Part shown: positions 50,421 through 62,150 of the stretch, piece by piece | How positions within the stretch are numbered: position 1 is the first letter of the stretch | How the letters are laid out: each line of letters starts with the position of its first letter | Origin: Plectrocnemia conspersa | Taxonomy: Eukaryota > Arthropoda > Insecta > Trichoptera > Polycentropodidae | Reading direction: 5' to 3' | Assembly (NCBI GenBank): GCA_009617715.1 | Contig: VTFK01000294.1 | Location: 434,001-498,000, forward strand | DNA: 64,000 nucleotides | Notes under the pieces: generated by a model | The model's database searches: none | Told to the model about the DNA's origin: nothing | Seen by the model: the letters and a program-made list of their open reading frames with translations, nothing else | Made by a program: the position numbers and the translations under genes

Positions 50421-53109
50421 TATAAATAATTTGAATAGGACTGATGTTAATATTGAACCAAAGAATAAAATGCGAATTTATAGGGTTTCAATAGATTATG
50501 TACATTGAATTACGATGATTTTCGTATAATTATTAGATAATTTTCATGTAAAGAAAATAATTTTAATTTATGCATTTTTAACTTAAATACATATTCCTTA
50601 TGTTCAAATTATGTAAAGTGGTTTTATTTAACTATATCAATTAAAAAAAATACTTGCATGACTTTCCTTACGTTCAAGGATCTCGTCCTTAGTACAAGAT
50701 CTTTCTTTTCGGAACGTGGTGACTATTTCATCGTCTTTAAGATCTAGAGAAAAATGTTTTATAATGCTAATTTAAAAAATGATAAAGTCATGCTGATATA
50801 TGTATGTATCTAATCGAAATAAATATGTAAGCAAAATCTTTTTATCGAAATATAATAGTATGAAACGAATAAAAGTATTAATGTTAAAGTTATCCGGTTC
50901 ATGAAAAATGCAAATATGGACTCACACACGCACACGTACCCTTACGCCCGACCAAAATATATAGAGCTGACAGAAATTAATATAACGTTTTAATGTTATA
51001 AAAAATATGTTAATTACCCGTATGAAAGCAATCCATATTACACGTATAGATTTTTTCCTGTGCCTGAAAGTTGGTAAACCGACAACATTTTTATATATTT
51101 TGTAATCCCGATTTTTTTTAATTAAAAATCATTCAGTTGAATAACACATTGACTTTACATCCCAGTATTTAAAATAAAAATAAGCCCCAAAATTCACGAT
51201 TGCAGAATAACCATGTCAACAATTTATACGAAATTGCATGTTATATGAAATTTATTAAACAAAATCGGCAACTACGGTCACTAAAAGCAATTGTGAAGTG
51301 ATTCTTTAGATATTTTAAATGTCGAAGATGGCTTTAAACAAATCAAACGGGAAATTATGGAAATTATGGCCGAGAAACTAAATTAGTCCGTTTCAACAGT
51401 GCATATACACATTAAGAAGTTATAGATTTTAAAACTGGTTACCTTTTCTAGACCATTTGATAACTTGAGATGAGAAATGAGTCGTAAAATACAGTGGATA
51501 TTTAATGGTAAATTATATTTTTTTTAATTTAACCTTAGGTTTAAAAAAATAAGAACTACTATTATTATATAGTAACGCTTTTCTTGTTATAGTTTTCATT
51601 AGAGAGCTTCTCTGTTAAGTACCGTGCATTAATAATTATTTTGTGTTTTTATTCTTTCATGCAAAGCGCACACTTTTCATACAAATGAAAATTATGAAGA
51701 TAGGCTTAGTTGGCCGGAAAATGGTGTATAATTATACGAGGATTTTCATACAACCCTTAAATTCGCTGACATGGGTGACCGTAAAAATACTGTTTGCGGT
51801 GGTCTTTTATTATGTTTTAATGCAAGCTGTTTGTTGATGTGACTATGTAGCATTAAAATAAACAAGGCAAAGCTTACATTAAGTAAATATATTATTATAT
51901 ATATATATATAAAAGGATAAATAGAATTATATCTTTAAACGATATTGCTTACATTAATTTATTATTAATAAAGTTAAATTTTTATTTTTGGATAATAATC
52001 AATTTTATATTAGTTATGTTTCCCTCTTTCTCTTTTTTCTATGCAACTAGGTGCTTGCGGATGGAAAAATAAAAACAACGTGTAAAAAGTCTCACACTGG
52101 CTTTCGTTAAGTATTTAAAATACAATTAAAATAATTAAGTTAGTCTTGTTTATATTATAACCATTACGTTATAGTCCCTTCAGCAAAAAAATATGTTTCT
52201 CAATGAATCAAAGAATTATTTGTTAAATTTAAAAAATATTGCTAGAGCTATATAAATATTTCTCGTCGAAAGATATTTCTATTACTGTCATAAAAGCACA
52301 TAAAGCTAGAGAAAATCATCGATACTTCGTGTACTAAAAAAAATACGTAATTTACGGTAAACGTATAATTCATAATAAAAAAAGTGATTCAAATTTATTT
52401 TATCAGCAAATAAAGCTTCTAAAAATCTTTTTAAGACAGCTGATTTATTTATTAGTGTTTACAATGATGGTCCATCAATAATCAAATAGTATTGGTCAAA
52501 ATCATTATAATTATGCTTTTCGATAATATGCTAAGTAACTAAGAACAATTACATTTATGAATACAAATATGTACGTGCATATATCTGATTTCACCAATGC
52601 AGGTACGAATTTAATTGTAAATATGCGTACTATTTCAAACATATTTGTTATATGCATACATTTTAAATAAAAATGATTGAAAATATGTATTATTATATAA
52701 TAAAGTCATAGGCACACATAGACACTAAATTGTAAGTAACTAATTAAATAATTAATATTTTCAAAGGCAAAAGTAACTGAAAATATACGATACATAAATA
52801 TCATTAATAATATTTATATTTTAAAAGCTTATTATATATAAGTTGGATTATCACTTTTTCTGCAGCGCTTTTTTAAAAACAGTCAAATGGATTCTGCGAA
52901 TTGCTGACACAAAATATATGAAATATTCACACACCCAGACACGTGTGTACATACAGAAATGTAATTTGAAAGTGTTTTTATGAATCCATTAATTCTCTAT
53001 AATTCGTTTACAAGGTGAAAAATGATAATTTGCGCTCAACTTTTATATATTTTTTTACTATATTTGATTCAAACCGTTGTATTCATGACTTTTAATTTAA
53101 TTCCTTGTG
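50421..53109. other. AT-rich noncoding DNA
   Basis: No gene recognised over about 2.7 kb. A (TA)n run lies near 51895-51911. Confidence 0.55.
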
Positions 53110-53360
53110 TTGAAATATGGTCTCGCAGGACATACGGAGACAATCCCCGGGGAGACATCCTTTCACAGATCTGGAAGCACGCGATGTCTATTTTACGAGA
53201 TCGCATTTCAACAGAGAAGCCAACGTGACACCTCGTGAGAGGGAAGAATAAAACGACGAAAAACTTTTTCATCAGCCTTATCGTCCTTTGTCATTTGCCA
53301 CCGGGATAAGTTAGGATTACATCTTTTTCCGAGAGTCAGAAACACACGCGAATCCTATTT
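53110..53360. promoter_or_regulatory. G+C-elevated noncoding island
   Basis: About 250 bp with AATCCCCGGGGAGAC and intact CpG. Overlapping frames on both strands (53022-53228 plus, 53069-53272 minus) show no domain. Confidence 0.25.
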
Positions 53361-53762
53361 TCGTATCAGTATATCGAATACAATATATCGACATGTTTAT
53401 GTTCTTTTTGTAAACCTTATAAAATATTTAAAAAAAATTTAGAGACTACTCCAGAATTTAGTAGTGTTGGTGGTGTTCGAAAAACTGATTTTTCTTAGGA
53501 ATGACACAATTAAAATATATTATTTCGTGAGGACGAATTAAATTAAATTTATATATACATTAAATGCTTCAAATACGAAAAATCTGACGCTAAGTAAGAT
53601 AACAAAGAATCCTTATATAGTTATTGATACCGTAAGCCGTTTGTTATGGAGGTCCTTTTCATCTTTAAATCAAGACAAAAAGTGGTTACGAAGGTATAAC
53701 TCATCATCAGTTTCTAACGACGCAGTCTCTGGGTGGCGCGGGCTCTGTATGTGCCAGACCGG
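53361..53762. other. AT-rich noncoding DNA, G+C-rich at its end
   Basis: Nothing recognisable until the G+C-rich lead-in to the hairpin (GGTGGCGCGGGC, about 53733). Confidence 0.45.
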
Positions 53763-53807
53763 GCTGATGATCAAAACACTATCGATGACACTGTTTTGAT
53801 CATCAGC
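53763..53807. repeat. Perfect 16-bp inverted repeat (hairpin)
   Basis: GCTGATGATCAAAACA (53763-53778) and TGTTTTGATCATCAGC (53792-53807) are exact reverse complements around a 13-nt loop. A G+C-rich stretch lies just upstream. The stem is too short for a normal microRNA precursor. It may be a foldback element end, a protein-binding palindrome or an RNA structure. Confidence 0.9.
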
Positions 53808-54539
53808 TGGAATTTAAATTTCTAACCTTTATACTATCTTTTGTTGATAAGATGAGTGAAAATTACCAAGAAGCTAATTTAAAAATGGGTTTATATAGAA
53901 AATTTTGTAGTCTAGCACACTTGCATGAATATTTTTTGCACACATTCATTAAAAAAGTATATCTGAATAACAAATGTATATGCTAAGCCCTCTTTTAGAA
54001 AAAGACAATAATAGGTCCGGATTTTTTTATGATATTTCCATCCCGTTACTTAATGCATTACAACAAATTATCACTTATATCAAAATAATAATTTTAAGTC
54101 ATTTTTAATGAATAATTTCTTGATCAGCGGATCTTTTTAAAGCCCGTTATTTCAGAGAATTATGAAGCAAATAAAAATGCAAAAAGAAGTGGGCAAGCTT
54201 TTTTAAGAAAGTACTCGTTTGTAATTGTATTTATATTAATAATTATAATTTTATTTTCCAAATCATTTTTATGCAGAATAAAAGATGGGGCATTGTGTGG
54301 ACTATACTAGGGTAGAAAGATGTAGTTTATTACCGTTTTTATTATCCATCATAAAATAAACTAGTGAACATCGAGGCTTTGTTGTTCAAGCGTATTATGA
54401 GAACATCTGTTCTATGATAACGACACAGAGAGCGTTCTATACATGATTTGCGCTCGGATTAAAATACATCTGTACTAGATCGGAAATCGATTGTTATGGA
54501 CTTTTATTCCTTGAGAAATATGATTCAGACTAAAAATAA
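53808..54539. other. AT-rich noncoding DNA
   Basis: Nothing recognisable. Confidence 0.5.
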
Positions 54540-54892
54540 AATTACCTGAAAGATCTAGAACTGTTAGAACGACAGAAGATGTGGAAGAATGTAAAGCATC
54601 TATTTACCAATCGTCAAGAAGTTCCACCCATAAGCATGACATGGCACTGGAGATATTGAGTCGAAGTTTCGCTTGTAAATTTAAAGCTGCATTTGAAATA
54701 AGAAATATGGAACCAGAAACTATACATAACCAAACTATTAATAGACAATTGTTAGTAAGAAAATGGAAAGCATTTGAGAGATGTCACATTTCATACTTAA
54801 CTATAAAACATTTTAATGAAATATATTTTCATAAAAAATAAATATAGTTAAATTATTTAACCCTTCAGTCTTATTTGAGCCACCCTGTATTA
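54540..54892 (+). mobile_element. Possible transposon remnant with mariner-like end
   Basis: The block ends in TTTGAGCCACCCTGTA, a terminus type seen on mariner-like elements and echoed by TTTGAGCCATTCTGTA near 14650. An 86-codon frame (54581-54841) starts MEECKASIYQSSRSSTHKHD, and an alternative frame from 54546 reads LKDLELLERQKMWKNVKHLF. Neither is recognised. No matching opposite terminus was found, so the assignment is weak. Confidence 0.3.
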
Positions 54893-55955
54893 CCATAAAT
54901 ATATGCTTAGGAATAAGCGCAACATTAAGAAATAATCACCTAACATGTTTTTTATATAAGGCGGTCATCAATGGTCGATGCTATAATGTTGCTATGTGTA
55001 CAATTATCCTGTCAGGACCACACCGCTCAATCGTAAGAAAAAAATTGTCAAAATAAATAAGTCAAATGTTATTAGTTGTTACGACTTGTTAAACAAGTGT
55101 TTTTGTTGATGTTGTTCCCAACGTTGATGACGATCGGAGATTTGAACGCATTAAGAAATACACTTCCAAATGGACAATAACAAAGACCGGTCGGTGTCTT
55201 TACAAATACAAAATAATCAATAAATCACATATTTAAAAACCTGAAGTCAGTGGAATTTTCCACAACGATTTCATTACAGTGTTGCCGAATCTCCAGCTGT
55301 TAAAACTACCGACCTAAAATATTCAGATAATAAAAATCGTCGCAATGGTGCAAACGTGGAATGTAGATAAAGAAAAATAATTTCTCCTATCTCAACCAGT
55401 GTATATAAGTGTGTATATAATAAACAGCAAAAACTTCGGATTTTATTATTATGTAATATATTAACTTTGGCTTTTATAAAAATAAATGCACGACCGCTAC
55501 GTCATACAAAAATCTGAAGTAAAGAAATTAATAAAAATGGTTGCAAATAATTAAATAAAATACAAAAATTTGCTATTTACAAATTAATTATTATAATTGA
55601 CTTAAATGTGCTTATTCTGCAAAGAATAAAAATATATCTGCAATGCATACATATTAAAAAAAATAGCAAAGACTAAGAGAAACAGGCTGCAAAAACAGTT
55701 CTTGGAAACAAAGAACTGTCTTGGACAATATACAAAGAAACTGAATTTCACAATAAACAAAAGAAAAGAGTTGATACATATAAATATCGTACGACTATCG
55801 TAGTAGAATGATATTTAAAAACTAATTCATAGAGTTTTTGATACCCTTTTATTTTAAGTCGATTAACGTTATGTTAAGCTTAAAATTGCGTTGCTTCTAC
55901 AAAATATAACTGCTATTTCGCTTGATATTCTTTAGATTATTCAATTTTGAATATT
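54893..55955. other. AT-rich noncoding DNA
   Basis: No gene recognised. The 55010-55330 part is slightly G+C-richer and could hold decayed 5' parts of the hAT fragment downstream. Confidence 0.4.
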
Positions 55956-56072
55956 AATGTTTCTCCTCGAATATTCATCACTCTTCCTGTTTCTACTGCT
56001 GAGTGTGAGAAAAGTTTTAATCAAGTTAAAATTCGAATAATGTACAAGAACGATTATATAATCTTTCCATAA
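55956..56072 (+). pseudogene. hAT transposase dimerisation-domain fragment
   Basis: The frame reads NVSPRIFITLPVST, then AECEKSFNQVKIR and MYKND before a stop. This is the LPVS-A-ERSFS-KLK signature of the C-terminal hAT dimerisation domain (Dimer_Tnp_hAT), with K for the usual R and Q for K. Upstream sequence in the same frame is lost to stops. It differs from the other two hAT transposases in this window, whose corresponding block reads TTYLCEVGF, so it belongs to a third hAT lineage. Confidence 0.72.
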
Positions 56073-56329
56073 TATTGATTTAATTTAATATCGGTAAAGA
56101 TAGATTAAATTATCAATTAATTTAGAATTATTGCATAATATGAATAATCGTGTATATTAATTTTGTACACCACAGGATATATTGTTCTGTTTTTTTTATA
56201 TTATTTACCTGAAATAAAAAGCTGCTTAGGGCAATGCATTTGTACATAGCGTTTGTGGGCACTAGAACAGGATATTTAGAAAAGAATATTGTATTTACAA
56301 ACAAACAAGCAAGTACAATAGTGGAACGG
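56073..56329. other. AT-rich noncoding DNA
   Basis: A 70-codon plus-strand frame (56234-56446) starts here and is partly amphipathic, but has no recognisable domain and is not called. Confidence 0.4.
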
Positions 56330-56590
56330 TCGCTTAAGAGTTTCTACAACGAAGAGACACTCAAAAGCGCCTTCAAGCAACTACACAAATATTTGAAGTC
56401 TGCGACACTTTCAGCCGACAACTTTTGCAAATTATCCTCAGCTTGAAGTTCCGACATTCTCTCCCTTCGGAACACCCTTCAGGACACGCGTTCCGATGTC
56501 AAATGCCGAACCGGGTTTTCGCCAGTGTTTAACTACTCGCCCATTCGTTTGCGGCAATCTTGTTACGCGTTTTGTTTAAATGAAATTTTC
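56330..56590. promoter_or_regulatory. G+C-elevated noncoding island
   Basis: About 260 bp of raised G+C with CpG-bearing words (GACACGCGTTCCGATG, GTTACGCGTTTTG). Regulatory role inferred. Confidence 0.25.
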
Positions 56591-57169
56591 ACGATGCCAA
56601 ATAATACATGTTTGAGTTTTAACCCACAACTCAAGTGGTTTAATTACAATGGGAACACACGTGTGATGTTAAGATTAGTACCGAGATATAACACAGTCTA
56701 GATATTTCTTCGGTAATTGAGGAATCCGAAAAGTATTTTTAAAATCAGTCAAGATTAAAGATTCAATGTAAAGTGATGCTTTGGCTTTTGAAAACAATCT
56801 GAATTTAAATTTTAAACAGAAATTACAACAAATTTAGATGACAGATTGATGTATTAAAAAAATATAAAAGAGCACTTTTTAAAGTCCACCTCATTAGAAT
56901 CACGTATATACATTCCAAAGCAAAGATATTTACACAAGTTCAATCTTCAAAGACAAACAATTATTACTTTACAATCTTTATCATATATCTTTTGAACAAT
57001 TTTTATAGAGAATATTTACAAAAATGAATATATAATTTAATATTTAATGGAGCCGCCCATAGCCTTATATTAGCATTAATTTTCTGTAACATATTCTATT
57101 CATTTTTGTATAAAATTATTGATTTTTAAAATTTAAATGCAAAATGATTTCAATATTTTATATTGTGGG
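56591..57169. other. AT-rich noncoding DNA
   Basis: Nothing recognisable. Confidence 0.5.
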
Positions 57170-57340
57170 GGACCAATTATTTCGCCACAAAAACTAGGCG
57201 GGACTCTAGCAACACAAACGAGGCGAGAGCGAGGTGGGCCTCAATTGCCACCCTTCATCATCTGTTTGATCGTGATAATAATGGCCGACACAGATTGAAC
57301 CATTCACCGCTAGAATATTCCTGATTCTAACCATTTTTAA
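57170..57340. other. Short G+C-rich patch
   Basis: AGGCGGGACTCTAGC, GAGGCGAGAGCGAGGTGGG and GATAATAATGGCCGAC stand out for about 170 bp. Possibly a short retroposon or regulatory module; not assignable. Confidence 0.25.
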
Positions 57341-57982
57341 TAGGTTCTGAACATTTTCTGTTCGAGATGGATAAACTTATTAATTATAAAAAAAATGACA
57401 AATTTTGTTGTGTAACATAAAACTCCGCTTGGTATAATATCTTTTTTAATAATAAAATAAAATTAGTTAAAAATTTAATTAATAAAATTAATTTCTCGAG
57501 AATTCTTTAAAAATTTAAACTAAATATTATGAATTTAAACCAAATATTACAAAATATATTTTGTATATTATATAAGAAAAACATTTTATTAAACACATTG
57601 CATTGCTCTTTATGAATGTAAATTATATTATAGTTAATAATAAAAATATAAACGAAGGCAAATATTGGTTAAACATTATAATAATTATATTATTAGTCTA
57701 TTTTAAATTCTAATAAAAATAATTTAATTATTCTAAATAAATAAATAATTTATGTTTAATTAACCCTTGCATTTTGCAAAAAAAAATGACAACATCCTGT
57801 TTTTTGATTTATATAATTTACATAAAAATATTGACTTTTGTCTAATTCAGCTGGCGAACAAATCCTTGCAAAAAACTTATGTATTTATTTTTTAGTCATG
57901 GATATTTTCACTCTTATTTTTTTGTTGACCAGCAAATGTATTAATAAATGTAAAGGCAAAACGAAATTTGTTTATTAACAGC
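57341..57982. other. AT-rich noncoding DNA
   Basis: Nothing recognisable up to the TTAA that opens the piggyBac remnant. Confidence 0.5.
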
Positions 57983-58860
57983 TTAACGCCCGAGGACTCG
58001 TGTACGAGTCTTGAAAGAACATTGTTTAGTGGCCGTGAGCTCAGGTATGAGTCCTGCATCATGCGTCAAGAGATACTATTTTTACATAATATAAAATAAA
58101 ATAATTAATTATATTTTACTTAAAATTTTTGTAAAACGAGTCGTCTTATTTTTGTGGCACGCGAATTTTTTTATGGAATGTATAAACCATAATTAATTAT
58201 TAAAAAAATAATGATTTATGTTACACTCCTTGAACAGAAATAGATTTCAGGGGCAAAACTGTTTGGCTAGGTAAACATAAAATCAATCCAATCGAAAAAA
58301 TCGAAATATGCAAATTGAAAATGGTTGCAATGGTTACAAACCAGTTATTTATAATTAATAATATGCATGTTTAAATGCTTCTATAATTTTTTGTATAAAC
58401 GATTTGTACAAAATATCCGTTTATAATATAATATAATTTGCACTCACCAATTTATCGGCGTCCTTTTTCTGCTTACAACTGCCACTGACACATTTATTTT
58501 CACCGTTACACTTATACACCACACTATATCACTATTTATATTTATTTTTATTAAATACATTTTTTTTATTTACACTATTCACATTTTTTGATACGTATAA
58601 AAACACTCGTCAATATGAAGAGGAATTTCACCACTTCTGCACATGTATGCTGTATCTTTTCTTATTCCACGTGCAGAACAAACACCACATTTTCTTCTCA
58701 CATATTCTCCGCTTTTCATTTTTAATGGCTAATGATTTTTCAACTTATCCGAAAGCCTTTTTGGTAGATTGACAGCACAGGCACGGCAAGATGTGGTAGA
58801 AACCGGTGAAATATCTTCAGAATCGATAGATTTTCACTGAATTCTGAATCGATCGTTTAG
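57983..58860 (-). mobile_element. piggyBac transposon 3' remnant with TTAA end
   Basis: A TTAA at 57983-57986, the strict piggyBac target site, is followed by CGCCCGAGGACTCGTGTACG. The palindrome GACTCGT-GT-ACGAGTC lies just inside, with a weaker echo (GAGCTCAGGTATGAGTC) about 45 bp on, as in piggyBac terminal and subterminal repeats. A piggyBac transposase C-terminus on the minus strand sits about 550 bp further in. The 5' part and opposite end were not found, so the inner limit is approximate. Confidence 0.72.
58532..58810 (-). pseudogene. piggyBac transposase C-terminal Cys-rich domain, decayed
   Basis: The minus-strand frame reads VNLPKRLSDKLKNH, an in-frame stop, PLKMKSGEY, then VRRKCGVCSARGIRKDTAYM and CRSGEIPLHIDECF before drifting into AT-rich codons and a stop at 58532. 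This is the C-terminal Cys-rich zinc-binding domain of piggyBac transposases, used for binding the element ends. The first CxxC pair is intact. In the second pair the expected Cys is Gly (CRSG), so a zinc ligand is lost. Together with the stop upstream of the domain, this marks a pseudogene. The catalytic DDD core is not present in the window. Confidence 0.82.
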
Positions 58861-59879
58861 CCTTACTCAGAATTAAATCTTTGAAGCTAATTTTGCTGTT
58901 ACGATTAAAATTTTTATCGACACTGAACGAATAAAACAATGCGCATTGAAATAAATGAAAAACAATCTTTTGTTTATTTCGTTGTTTTTCGAAATATTAC
59001 GTAACTAAGTAACACCTTTTATATATTTATTACAGTCCATTATACATTGAGGTTTATATATTAATTTTACAAAAAACAAGCAAAAAAGTGGCAATTACTG
59101 TTCATGTTTCCTTGGACAAAGCTAGGAGGAATGAAAGAGTGAACTAATATATGAAAATTCTCGATAAATCTTCAAATTTCTGGACAAGTGAGAAATCATC
59201 ATTTTTTTGGTCCAAATATTCTAGAGGATAAACACTTTATTGATAAATAAGGTACTAATGTATTATTAATTACTTTTAAATATTGAATCTGTTATTTAGG
59301 TACATTAATAAAGTATAAAGATCGCAGAACTAAGCGAATAATTGCACTAATCTAAACGGTTCACAAAAATTGCTCACAAGGCGATTGCACATATGAAGAT
59401 TGCTAAAACGAATATTACTCACACGATGATTGCGATGATAGATATTTATTTGAATATATGTAAATCTAATATTGAGTCGAATTTTGATTATATTTTAACA
59501 TAAACTTGGATAATAATAAAAATATATGAATATTTTTATTATTCTTCAAATTTAAATAGCACAATATTAAATTTATTGTTGTAAAGGTGCAGCAGAATTT
59601 AATATTACCTTTTAATTCAATTTATTTTAAGATGAAATGAAACAATTTATAAAAATTGAGATTTAGCCGTTAGACATTTTTTCAGGTATTTTTTTTTTTT
59701 AAATACACCTACGCCAGAAAAGTTGTAATTTATGGATTTATTCCGGTTTAAATGCTTTTTTAATAAATATATAATTTGTGAAACTATTTATTAGAAACTA
59801 TTGATTGAAATTTTATTAATTTGACTAAATGATTCAATATATTGAAAAAAATATTTAATGAAATAATTATACCCGATTA
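58861..59879. other. AT-rich noncoding DNA
   Basis: No gene recognised; it may include unrecognisable inner parts of the piggyBac or hAT remnants on either side. Confidence 0.4.
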
Positions 59880-60026
59880 ATGGCCACAAATGAAATATTA
59901 GTATTAAGCTCACTAAAAATTTATAGACCTTTAAAATTTAAAATAAATCATATTTTTGCTACTTGAATGTACTTATTTGTTACAGCTTGAAGCGGCCTTC
60001 TAACATGAAAAGATTCCCCATCCCTG
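59880..60026 (-). mobile_element. hAT-like terminal fragment
   Basis: On the minus strand the segment starts CAGGGATGGGGAATCTTTTC followed by GGCCGC and, further in, a GGCCA word. This is the usual pattern of a hAT terminal repeat plus G+C-rich subterminal motifs. No opposite terminus or target duplication was found, so the inner boundary is arbitrary. Confidence 0.45.
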
Positions 60027-61149
60027 ATTTAATTGCTCTTTGTATGGTGAACAATTAAACGGAAGCTAATATTGAAATATTATATTTCAAAAGGAAAGCT
60101 ATATTAAATCACCAAGTCGTAGAGAATTAATCAATATTTTTTAAACGCAAAAGCTCATTTTAAAATAGAGCTATTTAACCTTTGGCCTGAAGGTTCATTT
60201 ATAAAATATAAAATACATAAAAATATATAGAACATAAATAGATAAAAAATTCAGTAATATTTTTTAACATTCAATTTTAAAAAAAATATTAAAAATATTT
60301 GTTTAAAGCAATCAATAAATACACAATTGAAAGGTAAAAGAATATTAGATAAGAATTTTTTAACAATACTTGGACTAATAATTTTATTTTATTGCTTATA
60401 AATAATTCAATATGCTAAATTGGTCTTGAGAATATTTCAGTGATGAAGTCAAACAATATCTATATCACTACAAATTGAAAAAACATGTAGAAAATCGTAA
60501 CCGCTGTAATAAACCTGTGAATGGGAAAGTACACATACCTATCAATTGATTCCAATCAAAGTACGAATATAAATGTGTCCATAGAAAATTATTTGTTTAG
60601 AAACATTGGCATATAAAATTAATAAATTGACAGAAAACGTCAAAATTAGTATTTTAAAACTAAGTATTTTCAAAACTATTCGATGCTTTGATTAGTCTAT
60701 AAATATGTACTAAAAAAAATTTTAACATAACTCTAAAATTTCTGAAACCACATCTCAGCTATGGAACAATTAAATACAATTTTGATTCAACCCTAAGCTG
60801 AAAAATATAGTAAAAAAATACAATGTATTTACATAAAAGCTTCTGATATAATATATGTATATTATATAAAATCAATGATACACCTACTATATATCATAAT
60901 ATCAATGTGAGTTACTTTATTCTCAGGAGTTTAAAAAGTGAAAGAATCAGATAAAGCGATTAAATAAAGACATTAGTTTTTTTGCGTAAACAATTTAGAT
61001 ATAAGGTTTCATCATTTGTATTATACACTGGATTGCTTAATAGTATCATATTGTTATGTAATTACATTAAAAAATATTTATTCATACGACAAAGTTTGCA
61101 AGCCAACAATATATTGATTTTTACTTGATGTGCAGCTAATTGAAAATTT
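60027..61149. other. AT-rich noncoding DNA
   Basis: Nothing recognisable. Confidence 0.55.
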
Positions 61150-61450
61150 ACATCATTATCGCGGTCGAACAGTATCGCACGCCGCTACGATCATGTACAA
61201 AGAGATAAATCTGTATCCTGTCTCCGGCAGTCAGGTCGCAGTCACATAGAGAGAGAGGGAGATGAAAAGAAAGAGACGACCCTAACCGCAAACAATAATT
61301 TTGCCGCAGCTTTCCACGCTGTTTTCGTGGCCGGAAGTGAGATAAATTCGGTCCGGAAACGAAAGGAAAGCGACTGGAAGCAGAAACGAAAAGATTCAGC
61401 GGACCTGCACAATTTCTAAATTTATCGTAAGCGTGCGCCGCCACTGGACC
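61150..61450. promoter_or_regulatory. G+C-elevated noncoding island
   Basis: About 300 bp of raised G+C, including a purine-rich GAGAGAGAGGGAG run near 61250 that matches the GAGA-type words found at arthropod regulatory elements. The 98-codon minus-strand frame (61148-61444) has no domain. A regulatory role is inferred. Confidence 0.33.
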
Positions 61451-61639
61451 ATAAACTCGTAGATTTCGCTAATTACTATATATAGGCAATAAACATTAAA
61501 CGTGCTAGATCGTTAGCGGAATGGTAACAGTTGGTTAAAAGGTATTTTTAATGTTAAAAATTAAACTTATAAAAATAAAAATTATATATTATATGTACAT
61601 ACATATATTCTTAAAAATTTTCATTTATTGAATTTTCGA
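61451..61639. other. AT-rich noncoding spacer
   Basis: Nothing recognisable. Confidence 0.4.
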
Positions 61640-62150
61640 AAAAACTACTTTGTTTGGAAAGGATGCGCATCATATTCTACACTGTTCGTTTACTATTGTT
61701 TACCAATCGTCAGAGTGACTATCTGGACCGTTTAGGTGTAGCTAAGAAGCGATGCAATTGGTTGGCAAACATCCACATCTGCAATTCGCTAGAGCTGTCT
61801 TGAACCAGAATTATAAAATATGTAATTTTTTGTCACTGAAACAGAGACGTGGTGAGAAACGTGGAAGACAAGCAGGAAGAGACACTACGGAGTCACAGCA
61901 AATGAGGCATCAGAGGGTCGTCTCGATAGTATCGCAAAAACACATCACGACAATGTCAGCCGCTCTACCAAAATCACAGATGAAAATAATACAACTCGAC
62001 CTGGCTTCCAAGACATGGCATTTTTACTTTACCACCTGATATCTATGTAAGTGGTTGTTTATATATGTTTATAAAATAAACTGGGTTGTTTATATATGTT
62101 TATAAAATTGTTTTGGTTACAAAGTCACACCTCTTTGGCCTAATAACCTG
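61640..62150 (+). repeat. Unrecognised dispersed family, copy B (longest)
   Basis: The longest copy. It begins ACTACTTTGTTTGGAAAGG and carries a 95-codon frame (61752-62039) starting MQLVGKHPHLQFARAVLNQN, with a basic stretch RRGEKRGRQAGR. It ends KHITTMSAALPKSQMKIIQL, DLASKTWHF. The end of this frame is matched by copies A and C. After the stop comes TATGTTTATAAAATAAACTG, with an AATAAA polyadenylation-type word, duplicated with period 31. ACAAAGTCACACCTCTTTGG follows, the shared 3' end. No reverse transcriptase, transposase or known domain is visible. It could be the 3' end of a retroelement or of a multicopy host gene. Confidence 0.6.
62053..62109 (+). repeat. Tandem duplication, period 31 bp, in copy B tail
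   Basis: GGTTGTTTATATATGTTTAT occurs at 62053 and 62084 with the same downstream ATAAAA; a two-copy duplication of the tail that copy A has only once. Confidence 0.88.

Noticed and set aside
53763..53807. Pre-microRNA
   Set aside because: Stem of 16 bp with 13-nt loop is too short for a canonical precursor and pairing does not extend outward.
61148..61444. 98-codon minus-strand frame
   Set aside because: Composition-driven frame inside a G+C-elevated island; no recognisable domain.
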